A stretch of 19,019 nucleotides of DNA from Alphaproteobacteria bacterium (GTDB taxonomy: Bacteria > Pseudomonadota > Alphaproteobacteria > Sphingomonadales > Emcibacteraceae), in NCBI GenBank assembly GCA_030432815.1, contig JAUILB010000015.1:1-19019 (forward strand), given 5' to 3'. The notes beneath the pieces are model-generated. The model searched no databases, was not told where the DNA came from, and was given only the letters and a program-made list of their open reading frames with translations. The translations under genes and the position numbers were made by a program. Positions 1-7,624 of this stretch are shown here, piece after piece. How positions within the stretch are numbered: the stretch's first letter is position 1; the number at the start of each line of letters is the position of its first letter.

Positions 1-226
1 GCATACGGGCTTCAATATCCCGGTTGGTGCCTTTAAGCGCAGAAATTGCATCAATTTCTTCCTGGCTGTAAAAATCCTTCATATCATCATCGACTTTACC
101 GTCGATGAATTTTTGAAGGCCCGTTACGATCTGACGGTCATATTTTGCATTTTCTACCTTTGAAAGAAATTCGGCCTCTTTCTCTGTTGGAATATGTTTT
201 TTACGAATAGGATTTTGTACGTTCAT
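1..226 (-). CDS. Unrecognised protein, N-terminal fragment (runs off the window start)
   Basis: An open leftward reading frame starts with ATG at 226-224 and continues without a stop to position 1, giving about 75 residues of the N-terminus. It begins MNVQNPIRKKHIPTEKEAEF and is rich in Lys, Glu and Asp, with no signal peptide or membrane segment, so a soluble cytoplasmic protein is expected. A later stretch reads FIDGKVDDDMKDFYSQEEID. I do not recognise the family, and the visible part shows no catalytic motif. It is divergent from the LysR gene, with about 185 bp of A+T-rich sequence between them. That is the classic layout for a LysR regulator and its target, so this gene is a candidate target. 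The frame is convincing from its length and codon use; the function is unknown. Confidence 0.6.
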   Translation of the reverse strand, partial: MNVQNPIRKKHIPTEKEAEFLSKVENAKYDRQIVTGLQKFIDGKVDDDMKDFYSQEEIDAISALKGTNRDIEARM

Positions 227-353
227 AATTTAGACCTTTAAGCTTATTGTCTGAAAACAAATAAACGACCTTGAAGCTATTTTATTACAAAAACTCACTT
301 CAAATTCGTTCTCATATTAAAAATTATTCGTAAATTACATAAAAATAGCCATA

Positions 354-382
354 TTGACAACTCATTCTTGGTCACGTATGTA
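354..382 (+). promoter_or_regulatory. Putative sigma-70 promoter of the lysR gene
   Basis: A perfect -35 hexamer TTGACA at 354-359 is followed, 17 bp later, by TATGTA at 377-382, a weak -10; TATGAT at 381-386 is an alternative with a long spacer. Transcription would begin near 389, downstream of the ATG at 382 but upstream of the ATG at 412. This favours 412 as the lysR start. The rest of the 227-411 gap is A+T-rich, and I saw no clear operator in it. Confidence 0.4.
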
Positions 383-411
383 TGATTTTTTGTAATGAAT
401 TGGACATTAAA

Positions 412-1302
412 ATGCTTGGTCAACGACGCCTTATCCCCAGCACAAGTATGCTGATGGCTTTTGAATCATCTGCAAGGAACGGTAGCTTTACCGGTGCAGC
501 GCAGGAACTGAGCCTTACGCAAGGCGCCATCAGCCGACAGGTCAGCGCGCTTGAAGACCAGCTTGGTGTTAAACTTTTTGAACGGATAAAGAAAACAATC
601 CGATTGACCGAAGTTGGCAAAACATATGCGGAAGAAGTCGCCGTTGCACTTAGAACAATTAGAAATGCTTCGTTAAATGCGGTAAGCGATACCCAGGGGC
701 AAACCTTAAACCTTGCCATCCTGCCTACTTTCGGTATGCGTTGGCTGATGCCCAGATTTCCTGACTTTCTTGAAAAAAATCCGCAAATTACAGTCAATTT
801 CACCAGCAAACTGTCACCATTTGATTTTTCCAGCGAAAACCTTCATTCTGCCATTCACTTTGGACATCCAGATTGGCCGGGGACGGAAGGAACATTTTTG
901 ATGAATGAAGAAGCCGTCCCGGTTGCGGCGCCTTCCTTCATTGGCGATCATGTTATTCGCGATCCGGGTGAAATACTTCAAATGCCGCTTTTGCATATTG
1001 AAACAAGGCCTGATGCTTGGCCCGACTGGTTTAAGCAGAATGACTTAACTCCGCCCAATACAAGGGGAATGGTGCTTGAACAATTTTCTATGGTGACACA
1101 AGCGGCGGTAGCCGGTCTTGGTGTGGCACTCCTGCCCCATTTCCTGATCAATACGGAGCTGGAACGTGGCGAGCTTGAAATACTCATGGATAACCCGCTT
1201 CAAAACAGCGCCGGATACTACCTGATTACCCCCAAAACCTATGCGGGATACGGCCCGGTTGTCGCCCTAAAAGAATGGCTGCTTGAACAAACAAAAGATT
1301 AA
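412..1302 (+). CDS. LysR-family transcriptional regulator, GcvA-like
   Basis: This is a DNA-binding regulator with the usual LysR layout. The N-terminal winged helix-turn-helix contains FTGAAQELSLTQGAISRQVS and then LEDQLGVKLFER. A linker helix leads to a periplasmic-binding-protein-like effector domain starting near LNLAILPTFGMRWLMPRFPD. The phrasing of both parts, with AFESSARNGSFTGAA and ILPTFGMRWLMPR, resembles the GcvA subgroup. From 412 it is 296 residues, normal for the family. An upstream in-frame ATG at 382 would add ten residues but lies upstream of the likely transcription start. Its stop codon overlaps that of the convergent RTX gene by 4 bp. Its target is unknown: the divergent gene at 1-226 is the simplest candidate, and the neighbouring RTX/secretion operon is possible. 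The effector cannot be inferred. Confidence 0.9.
   Translation: MLGQRRLIPSTSMLMAFESSARNGSFTGAAQELSLTQGAISRQVSALEDQLGVKLFERIKKTIRLTEVGKTYAEEVAVALRTIRNASLNAVSDTQGQTLNLAILPTFGMRWLMPRFPDFLEKNPQITVNFTSKLSPFDFSSENLHSAIHFGHPDWPGTEGTFLMNEEAVPVAAPSFIGDHVIRDPGEILQMPLLHIETRPDAWPDWFKQNDLTPPNTRGMVLEQFSMVTQAAVAGLGVALLPHFLINTELERGELEILMDNPLQNSAGYYLITPKTYAGYGPVVALKEWLLEQTKD
1282..1302. repeat. 21-bp direct repeat, copy 1 (lysR 3' end / RTX stop)
   Basis: The sequence from cttgaacaaac to aaaagattaa is identical to 3564-3584. This copy encodes the last six residues and stop of the LysR gene. On the other strand it contains the stop codon of the larger RTX gene (1299-1301). Copy 2 holds the stop codon of the smaller RTX gene at the same offset. 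Confidence 0.9.
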
Positions 1303-3473
1303 ACAATAACCTCAACGATATCCTCATCTATAAGGAGAGTCGCTGCACCGTTAGTAAAAGTATCATACCCTCCCCCTGTGCTATCAAATGACCACCCTCC
1401 GCCAATCATAGAAACCATATCAGCAGAACCACCATCAATGATAAGCTGATTTGCCCCATCAGTTACAGCCAGCACATCTGCAGCTGAAACAGAAATACTG
1501 TTTGAATATTCTTGACTTAGATTTATTATTTCCAAGTCTGAAACTGTTAGTGCAGATAGATCAATTTCATCTTCACGCGCAACAAGCATCAGAGTATCCA
1601 CGTCAGCTCCACCATTATAGGTATTGCTAGCTCCATCATATATTAGGATATCATCGCCAGAATCGCCATTAAGAATATCGTTTCCAAAGTTACTTCGTAA
1701 ACTATCATTTCCTGCTCCACCATTAAGAATGTCGTTGCCAGTTCCGGAAGCTATTAAATCATCACCATCCTTACCGGTGATTGTCAGGTCAAAATTCACG
1801 TGTTCTTTGCTAATTGATGAATTGTTATTATCAATGGCATCAAATACATTCGTTGATGTTTCATTGAATGTTTCCGCCGGTCTTGCGAAACCTGTCATAG
1901 TTCCTGCTTCAAAATATATATTAACAGTTGCTAAACCACTTGTGTATTGATGATAAATTTCACCAACACTCATCACATCTGCAACATATGTCCATGATGA
2001 ACTACTAATAACAGCATCTTCAGCATGCACCATTATGTTTAAAATGTTATCAGCGTCTGTTACATCTATGACATCTTGGGCAGTAAAAGTAAGGCTTTCC
2101 TTATAATTATGGCCCATACGTATAAATTCAACATTAACCAGATTAACATCGGCTAAATTGACATTATAAGTTACTGTTAATGAATCGCTTTCGAAGTCAA
2201 ATTTGTCATAACCGTCGCCACCATCAAATGTATCTTCTGTTGCTGAACCCTCAAATTCATATACATAAAATATATCGTTCCCGCCTTCTCCAGATAGAAT
2301 ATCAATACCATCTAGGCCACCTAGTGCGTTGTCATCATCATCACCAGTTATATTGTCAGCAAAGTTTGATCCCCAAACACCCTCAATATTCATAAATGTA
2401 TCACCAGATGCATACCCGCCGCTCAATGTGCCCGCACCCAGATCAATCGTAACGCCTGAATTTGAGTAAAAGAATGAGAGGGTATCAACCCCTTCACCGC
2501 CATCCATAACATCCGCGCCTGCACTGGCTATTAATGAGTCATTTCCTCCCTCCCCATTAACAATATCATTCCCATTATGGCCATCCAAAATGTCATTACC
2601 ATCACCACCATTTAAAGTATCATTACCATCATTCCCCCAAAGTTCATTGTTCTGAGCATCACCTGTCAAAATATCATTGTGAATGCTACCAAATACACCA
2701 TATATATTTGTATAGTTGTCACCCAATGCATGTCCGCCAGTATGAACCCCTGTTCCAAGATTTACATTTACGGCTGAAGGGCTGGTGTAAAAAGTAATAA
2801 AATCGGAATCCCCTACACCTATTATTGTATCGCTGCCTGCAGCACCTTCTAAAAAATTTATCTGGCTGTTGCCCCTAATTGTATCGTTATAATCACTCCC
2901 AATTACCAACTCGAAATTAGAAATAACGTCCCCTTGTGCATGCCCGCCAGCACCTGTACCACTAGTCAAATTTACATTCACAGCAGAAGGTGAACCTTCA
3001 TAAGACAACCAATCCAATCCTGCACCACCATTCAAAATATCTGCGCCAGCACCACCAACAACAGTATCTAGGCCTGCTCCACTATTTATGGTGTCATTAC
3101 CTGCCCCACCATTTATATAGTCATCCCCTGATCCGGTTCTTATAGAATCATTTCCGCCTCGGCCGCCTACAACAAGGTCTGCTGTTGCAGTTGGCTGATT
3201 GAAAGTACCCGGTAGATCACTATCTGCTATATAAGTGTTGGTTGCAGCCAATTGAAAAGTCGACGTTGTCGGCATAGGTGCAGGATTTGCAGTTGGAGGA
3301 GCTACACCCCCGCCACCAGCACCGCCACCGCCACCGCAGGCTGATAGCGAAAGTAATGCTAGCGTTGAACCACTCAATTTTACGTTCTTTTTAGGCCTAC
3401 AAAATCTTGATGTTTGTGACCAAAAATCATTTTCCTTGAATTCTATATATCTGGATAAATCACTACTTTTCAC
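1299..3473 (-). CDS. Large RTX calcium-binding protein, probable type I secretion substrate with lipoprotein-like N-terminus
   Basis: The protein is 725 residues if it starts at the GTG at 3473, which has GGGGG a few bases upstream; a TTG at 3572 would extend the frame. There is no ATG before the mature region. Counting from the GTG: a basic, then hydrophobic stretch ending LSLSAC (Cys about 46) followed by a Gly-rich run looks like a lipoprotein signal. Gly-Asp nonapeptides (GGxGNDxL type) occupy about 106-157, 285-330 and 565-610. Three copies of a ~60-residue module (SPSAVNVNL...GGHAxGD...NIxGVxGS) lie near 155-217, 224-282 and 330-387. The C-terminal module contains SAADVLAVTD, GGGW and GAATLLIDEDI and ends in hydrophobic residues, as in type I secretion substrates; a decayed copy lies near 464-520. 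Residues from about 535 onward match the smaller RTX protein. The likely role is a Ca2+-binding surface or released protein exported by the adjacent ABC/HlyD/TolC system. No enzymatic domain is visible. Confidence 0.85.
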   Translation of the reverse strand: MKSSDLSRYIEFKENDFWSQTSRFCRPKKNVKLSGSTLALLSLSACGGGGGAGGGGVAPPTANPAPMPTTSTFQLAATNTYIADSDLPGTFNQPTATADLVVGGRGGNDSIRTGSGDDYINGGAGNDTINSGAGLDTVVGGAGADILNGGAGLDWLSYEGSPSAVNVNLTSGTGAGGHAQGDVISNFELVIGSDYNDTIRGNSQINFLEGAAGSDTIIGVGDSDFITFYTSPSAVNVNLGTGVHTGGHALGDNYTNIYGVFGSIHNDILTGDAQNNELWGNDGNDTLNGGDGNDILDGHNGNDIVNGEGGNDSLIASAGADVMDGGEGVDTLSFFYSNSGVTIDLGAGTLSGGYASGDTFMNIEGVWGSNFADNITGDDDDNALGGLDGIDILSGEGGNDIFYVYEFEGSATEDTFDGGDGYDKFDFESDSLTVTYNVNLADVNLVNVEFIRMGHNYKESLTFTAQDVIDVTDADNILNIMVHAEDAVISSSSWTYVADVMSVGEIYHQYTSGLATVNIYFEAGTMTGFARPAETFNETSTNVFDAIDNNNSSISKEHVNFDLTITGKDGDDLIASGTGNDILNGGAGNDSLRSNFGNDILNGDSGDDILIYDGASNTYNGGADVDTLMLVAREDEIDLSALTVSDLEIINLSQEYSNSISVSAADVLAVTDGANQLIIDGGSADMVSMIGGGWSFDSTGGGYDTFTNGAATLLIDEDIVEVIV

Positions 3474-3563
3474 GGTGCCCCCAATTTCTACTTTTTTAAA
3501 ATAAATTAATTCATTAAACAAAGCATCACCAGTTAGATAAGTCAAGAATTTACGCAGTGTATA

Positions 3564-3584
3564 CTTGAACAAACAAAAGATTAA
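3564..3584. repeat. 21-bp direct repeat, copy 2 (between the two RTX genes)
   Basis: This is an exact copy of 1282-1302, located in the 107-bp gap between the two RTX genes and overlapping the stop codon of the smaller one (3581-3583). It is otherwise non-coding, unless the upstream TTG of the larger gene is used. The perfect match, although the last five codons of the two RTX genes differ, suggests a recent duplication or insertion. Confidence 0.9.
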
Positions 3585-4528
3585 CTTATTGTTTGGGTTA
3601 TATCTTCATCTATAAGTAAAGTTGCAGCACCTGAAGTATATGTATTGTAAGTATTGAATCCAATTATCTGATCCGCCAGCTGCACCCAACCTTGCCCTAT
3701 TGAGAAAACAGTATCCCCGCCATCACCCTCAATAAATAATTCATTGAATTCGTCTGTAACCTCAATCACATCAGCAAGAGTGAGATCAAGATCAACTTCA
3801 TGATCAAGATTATTCAGATCAATAATTTCAATGTTGATTGCGTCGATAAGTGCTAAATCTACAAATAACGGCGTTGTGGGATCATCATTATAAAACAACA
3901 ATGTATCAACCCCACTGCCACCATCAAACAAATCTTCCAGATCCGATAAATCGCTGCTAAAAATTTCGAAAACGTCATCACCGCTGTCACCAAAAAGTGT
4001 ATCAAACCCTGCATCACCCGATATGATATCATTACCGGAACCGCCGCTAATGATGTCATCACCGTTCCCGCCAAATATCCAGTCATCACCACTTTCACCA
4101 AAAAGATCATCGTCGCCGCTGCCGCCGTAGATATTATCCCACCCGGTACCACCGTAAATGATATCCGACCCCGCATGACCGCTGAGAGTATCATCGCCGC
4201 CCCCACCATCGATAAAATCATTGCCAAAACCGCTGTCGATAATATCATTACCACCATATGCAGTTACATCGATGGCCTCTTCATAAAATTCAAAATCCAG
4301 GATATGGTCAAAATTATCTGAGGCTTCAAAAACATTGTATGATGTTTCAATAAATCCGATCGGTTCTGGATCATAAATCACTGTTTCTGAAACAATGATG
4401 ACATCTGCGCCACCGGAGTAATAGAGGGTGCCTCCAGATTTACAGGCAGCAGTCAGAAACAGGGGGAGATATAGGCTCGCGCGAACGGCAGGTTTTCCAA
4501 TTTTGGTACTCTTGTATTTATCAGGCAT
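3581..4528 (-). CDS. Small RTX calcium-binding protein, probable type I secretion substrate
   Basis: The ATG at 4528 is preferred, with GGGA eight bases upstream, giving 315 residues; a TTG at 4549 is also in frame. A basic N-terminus leads to LPLFLTAAC (Cys29) and KSGG, a plausible but imperfect lipobox. Residues about 92-186 hold ten to eleven consecutive Gly/Asp nonapeptides such as GGSGNDIISGD, which form Ca2+-binding beta-rolls outside the cell. The C-terminal module has LTLADVIEVTD, IGQGWVQL and YTSGAATLLIDEDI, the conserved tail shared with the larger RTX protein, and probably carries the secretion signal. The segment ETSYNVFEASDN also matches ETSTNVFDAIDN in the larger protein, so the two are paralogues. 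It lies 69 bp downstream of the HlyD-type gene, in the same direction. No catalytic domain is seen; a structural, adhesive or cell-surface role is inferred. Confidence 0.85.
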   Translation of the reverse strand: MPDKYKSTKIGKPAVRASLYLPLFLTAACKSGGTLYYSGGADVIIVSETVIYDPEPIGFIETSYNVFEASDNFDHILDFEFYEEAIDVTAYGGNDIIDSGFGNDFIDGGGGDDTLSGHAGSDIIYGGTGWDNIYGGSGDDDLFGESGDDWIFGGNGDDIISGGSGNDIISGDAGFDTLFGDSGDDVFEIFSSDLSDLEDLFDGGSGVDTLLFYNDDPTTPLFVDLALIDAINIEIIDLNNLDHEVDLDLTLADVIEVTDEFNELFIEGDGGDTVFSIGQGWVQLADQIIGFNTYNTYTSGAATLLIDEDITQTIS

Positions 4529-4562
4529 ATTACGTATCCCAATAAACAACTCCCGCTCACAA

Positions 4563-4582
4563 AACGAAGTTTCGTTATTATA
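4563..4582 (-). promoter_or_regulatory. Possible internal promoter (-10) and hairpin ahead of the RTX genes
   Basis: Reading leftward after the HlyD-type stop, a perfect TATAAT lies at 4582-4577. It is followed at once by an AACGAA/TTCGTT inverted repeat (4576-4563) and then TTTTG. No good -35 is present. This could be a second promoter with a 5' hairpin that sets RTX expression apart from the exporter, or a weak partial terminator after the exporter genes. The evidence is only the motifs. Confidence 0.25.
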
Positions 4583-4597
4583 GTAGAAAAAACTAGC

Positions 4598-5866
4598 TTA
4601 ACGTTCCCTGAACGCATTTTCCTGCAATTTAAGTACCGGGTTCATAAGATAAGCCATAATGCTTTTTTTACCATTCAGAATATCAACATCAGCGACCATA
4701 CCGGGAAGGATCGGAAGATCCCCATCATCCGATGGCAGACTGTTTTCCCGTGTCCGCACCTGTATCACATACATATATTCCTGGTTGTCATTAAGGATCG
4801 CATCTGCACTGATATTTTCCACATTGCCTTCAAGCGCCCCATAACGTGCAAAATCATACGCGGTTAACTTCACGCGTGCCGGCTGCCCGGGTCTTAGAAA
4901 TGCAATATCCTGCGGCAGCACTTCCGCTTCCACCAGAAGCGTATCATCAAGGGGAACAAGTTCAACAATTGGCATACCACTATCAACAACACCCCCTATT
5001 GTTGTTACAAGAACCTGATTAATGATACCATCGGTCGGTGCAATAACATCCGTCCTGTTTACCCGGTCAGATAATGCGGGCAAACTGTCAACAAGCTGAT
5101 TAAGGTTTGTTTGTGCTTCGTTAAGTTCGGTTAGAACACCCGCCCTGAATTTTTGCCTTTCCGCTTCAATCTGAAGATTGATTTCTTCGACTGATTTTAT
5201 GGCCTTCTCAATTCCCAACTCAGCAATTTGATAATCACCTTCGGCTTCTATCTTTCTTTGCTCCGCACGGGCTAATTCAAGCTGCGGTTCAATGCCACGC
5301 TCCACGAGCGGTCTTAGAATCTCCACTTCCTTAGTAGCTAGCTCGCTGGCCGACTGCGCACTTACCATGCCTACTCTTGCTTCAATTTCTGCCTGCTCAA
5401 TTTGGCGAAGCCTTGCTTCAAGACTGCTGATTGAAGCATTAAATTCTGCATTTCGCGCCGCAAAAAGATTAAGTTCCTGTTCAACCAGATCTTCATGATC
5501 CTGTGTAAAGGTAGGATCGAATGATGGTTCCGAAAAATTACTTTCAGCGCGAAGTCGTGTAATCATCGCCTGCAGTGTAAAATATTCTTCTTCGTTACGG
5601 TTAAATTCAGCATCAAATTGGGTGCGATCAAGTTTTACCAGAATATCGCCAGCTTTGACTTCATCACCTTGACGGACAAGAATTTCTTTTACAATACCTC
5701 CCTCAAGATTTTGGATTGTTTGAATTTGCTTGCTCGGCACGATGCGCCCCGATGCACGGGTGACTTCATCAAGTTCCGCAAAGGACGCCCACAGGATAAA
5801 AATAACAAAAAAACCAAAAATGGCTAAAAGCAATGTATTCGCGGCGACTTTGGCGTTTAGCTGCAT
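4598..5866 (-). CDS. Type I secretion membrane fusion protein, HlyD family
   Basis: This is the periplasmic adaptor linking the inner-membrane ABC exporter to the TolC channel. At 422 residues it is the usual HlyD/PrtE size. One N-terminal membrane helix spans about residues 9-29 (LLLAIFGFFVIFILW). The first half of a lipoyl-like domain follows (GGIVKEILVRQGDEVKAGD, about 55-73). A long helical, Gln/Glu-rich coiled-coil hairpin covers about 85-260. The second lipoyl half (VIAPTDGIINQVLV) and a beta-barrel end (AEVLPQDIAFLRPGQPARVK) complete it. The final LMNPVLKLQENAFRER matches the family's C-terminal signature region. Its ATG directly follows the ABC gene's TAA, with its ribosome-binding site (AAGGAAGG) inside the ABC gene, so the two are translated together. 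Confidence 0.95.
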   Translation of the reverse strand: MQLNAKVAANTLLLAIFGFFVIFILWASFAELDEVTRASGRIVPSKQIQTIQNLEGGIVKEILVRQGDEVKAGDILVKLDRTQFDAEFNRNEEEYFTLQAMITRLRAESNFSEPSFDPTFTQDHEDLVEQELNLFAARNAEFNASISSLEARLRQIEQAEIEARVGMVSAQSASELATKEVEILRPLVERGIEPQLELARAEQRKIEAEGDYQIAELGIEKAIKSVEEINLQIEAERQKFRAGVLTELNEAQTNLNQLVDSLPALSDRVNRTDVIAPTDGIINQVLVTTIGGVVDSGMPIVELVPLDDTLLVEAEVLPQDIAFLRPGQPARVKLTAYDFARYGALEGNVENISADAILNDNQEYMYVIQVRTRENSLPSDDGDLPILPGMVADVDILNGKKSIMAYLMNPVLKLQENAFRER

Positions 5867-7624
5867 TTAACCTTCCTTTTTCATTTTGCTTGTTTGACCC
5901 GGGGCTTTCGGAGTGAGCATTTTTATCACATCATCTTTGGGGCCATTGGCAACCACTTTACCCTGTTCAACCACAATAATCCTGTCCACAAGCTCCAGCA
6001 ATGTTGGCCGGTGAGTTACAATCATCAGGGTTTTATCTTTAAGCTCTTCCTTAAGACGGAAAATAAGTTTTTGTTCCGAATTCGTATCCATTGAACTGGT
6101 TGGTTCATCCATCATCAATATTGGCGCATTTCGTACCAATGCCCTTGCAATTGCAAGTGCCTGCTTTTGACCACCCGAAAGTCCATCTCCACGGTCTTTT
6201 AATTTAAGATCGTAACCATTCGGAATGGCCCCAACAAAATCCTGTACCCCGCTTATTTCCGCAGCTCTTAAAATGTCTTCATCGCTAACGTCATCATGGC
6301 CCATGGAAATATTTTCTTTCACGCTACCGGAAAATAAGTACACATCCTGTAGCACCATAGCGATATTTTTTCGAAGATCGTCCGGTACAATTTGGCGAAT
6401 ATCCGTATCATCAACCATAATTGCGCCTTCATCGGGTTCATATAAACCGGAAGCAAGTCTTAAAATTGTGCTTTTGCCGGAACCTATTTTTCCAAGAATA
6501 CCAACTTTTTCACCTGCCTCCAACGTAAATGAGACATTATCCAAAACCCTTATCGATTGATCAGGGTATTTGAAATTTACATTTTTAAATTCAATTTTGC
6601 CTTTCATATTTTTACGACGGATAAAGTCTCGGTCAGAAACATCTTCGTTTGGTTGTTGCATGAGCTTATCAAGGGCAGCATAGGCCGTTTTCGCATGATT
6701 ATAGCGTGTCAAAAGATTAGCAAGCTGGCCAAGAGGTGCAAGACAACGGCCCGAAATAATCACGCAGGCAATAAGTGCTCCCATGGTAAGTTCGCCATTC
6801 ATAATGAGTACAAACCCGACAGCAACGATACCTATTTGTGAAATCTGCTGTGCTGTTGCCGCACTGTTGATTGCAATCTGGCTGAACATCCGGGATTTAA
6901 GACTTACTGAAGAGTGCTGATCAACGGCTTTTTCCCATCGATCATGAAACATTTTATCAGAACCAAGGCTTTTTAACGTTTCAAGCCCTGAGACCATTTC
7001 CACAAGCGTTCCCTGTTTGCTGTGTCCCTGCTGCATTCCTTCTGCAGAAAAACGTGACAAAAAAGGTTGAATGAAAAACCCGATAAATAAAACGAATGGC
7101 ACTGCCAGCGCAGGAACAATTGCTACCGGCCCGCCTATTATCGCAATTACACCTATAAACAGTATGATAAATGGAATATCAACAATCGTTGCAAGTGATG
7201 CGGACGTACAAAAATCACGAAGACTTTCAAATTCACGAACTGTATTGACCAGTCCACCGGTTGACCCTTTGTTGGCACTTAATTTAAGCTTCATGATCCG
7301 GTCAAATATTCCCTTGGCAACTTTCAAATCAACTTTCTGTCCTGCGCTATCAATAAAATAAGCGCGCAGGAATTTAAGCAAAAAATCAAAACCGATGACA
7401 ATTACCATTCCAATACAAAGCGCAACAAGACTTTCCACTGCATTGTTTGGAATAACCCGGTCATAAACTGTCATGATGAAAATTGAACTGGCAAGTGAGA
7501 AAAAATTGATCATAATCGCTGCCAGAATAATCTGACCATACGTCCACCAATTTTGGTGAAACGCCCCCCAGAACCAGTGATTTTCATCGAACAGGGGGGA
7601 TTCATTGGCTTTTTCTTCGCTCAT
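5867..7624 (-). CDS. Type I secretion ABC exporter (permease-ATPase), short form without N-terminal C39-like domain
   Basis: This inner-membrane exporter powers RTX secretion. Its 585 residues begin only about 30 residues before the first membrane helix. It therefore lacks the ~130-residue C39-like domain found in HlyB/LapB types and resembles the PrtD/short class. Membrane region about 30-300, including SSIFIMTVYDRVIPN. ATPase domain from about 345: Walker A GKIGSGKST (378-386), Q-loop Gln426, signature LSGGQ (482-486), Walker B ILMMDEP (502-508), switch His538. All key residues are present, so it should be active. The start codon overlaps the TolC stop as TAATG. It sits between the TolC and HlyD genes, with two RTX genes following, which identifies the cargo. 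Confidence 0.95.
   Translation of the reverse strand: MSEEKANESPLFDENHWFWGAFHQNWWTYGQIILAAIMINFFSLASSIFIMTVYDRVIPNNAVESLVALCIGMVIVIGFDFLLKFLRAYFIDSAGQKVDLKVAKGIFDRIMKLKLSANKGSTGGLVNTVREFESLRDFCTSASLATIVDIPFIILFIGVIAIIGGPVAIVPALAVPFVLFIGFFIQPFLSRFSAEGMQQGHSKQGTLVEMVSGLETLKSLGSDKMFHDRWEKAVDQHSSVSLKSRMFSQIAINSAATAQQISQIGIVAVGFVLIMNGELTMGALIACVIISGRCLAPLGQLANLLTRYNHAKTAYAALDKLMQQPNEDVSDRDFIRRKNMKGKIEFKNVNFKYPDQSIRVLDNVSFTLEAGEKVGILGKIGSGKSTILRLASGLYEPDEGAIMVDDTDIRQIVPDDLRKNIAMVLQDVYLFSGSVKENISMGHDDVSDEDILRAAEISGVQDFVGAIPNGYDLKLKDRGDGLSGGQKQALAIARALVRNAPILMMDEPTSSMDTNSEQKLIFRLKEELKDKTLMIVTHRPTLLELVDRIIVVEQGKVVANGPKDDVIKMLTPKAPGQTSKMKKEG

Noticed and set aside
420..809. Leftward open frame inside lysR
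   Set aside because: It is a shadow of the LysR gene with no independent start signal or recognisable motif.
1620..3150. Dense short repeats in the DNA that could suggest a CRISPR or satellite array
   Set aside because: The periodicity follows the RTX nonapeptide coding in one frame; repeats are degenerate and there are no unique spacers of equal length.
3474..3572. TTG-started extension of the larger RTX protein
   Set aside because: The extra 33 residues would precede the signal-like region. The GTG at 3473 has a better ribosome-binding site, though the extension cannot be fully excluded.
1282..3584. The 21-bp repeat as a transposon target-site duplication
   Set aside because: No transposase or terminal inverted repeats were seen, and the enclosed gene is a paralogue of its neighbour, so duplication or recombination is simpler.
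6225..6841. Rightward open frames opposite the ABC exporter ATPase
   Set aside because: They lie wholly within a strongly conserved gene on the other strand and show no family features.
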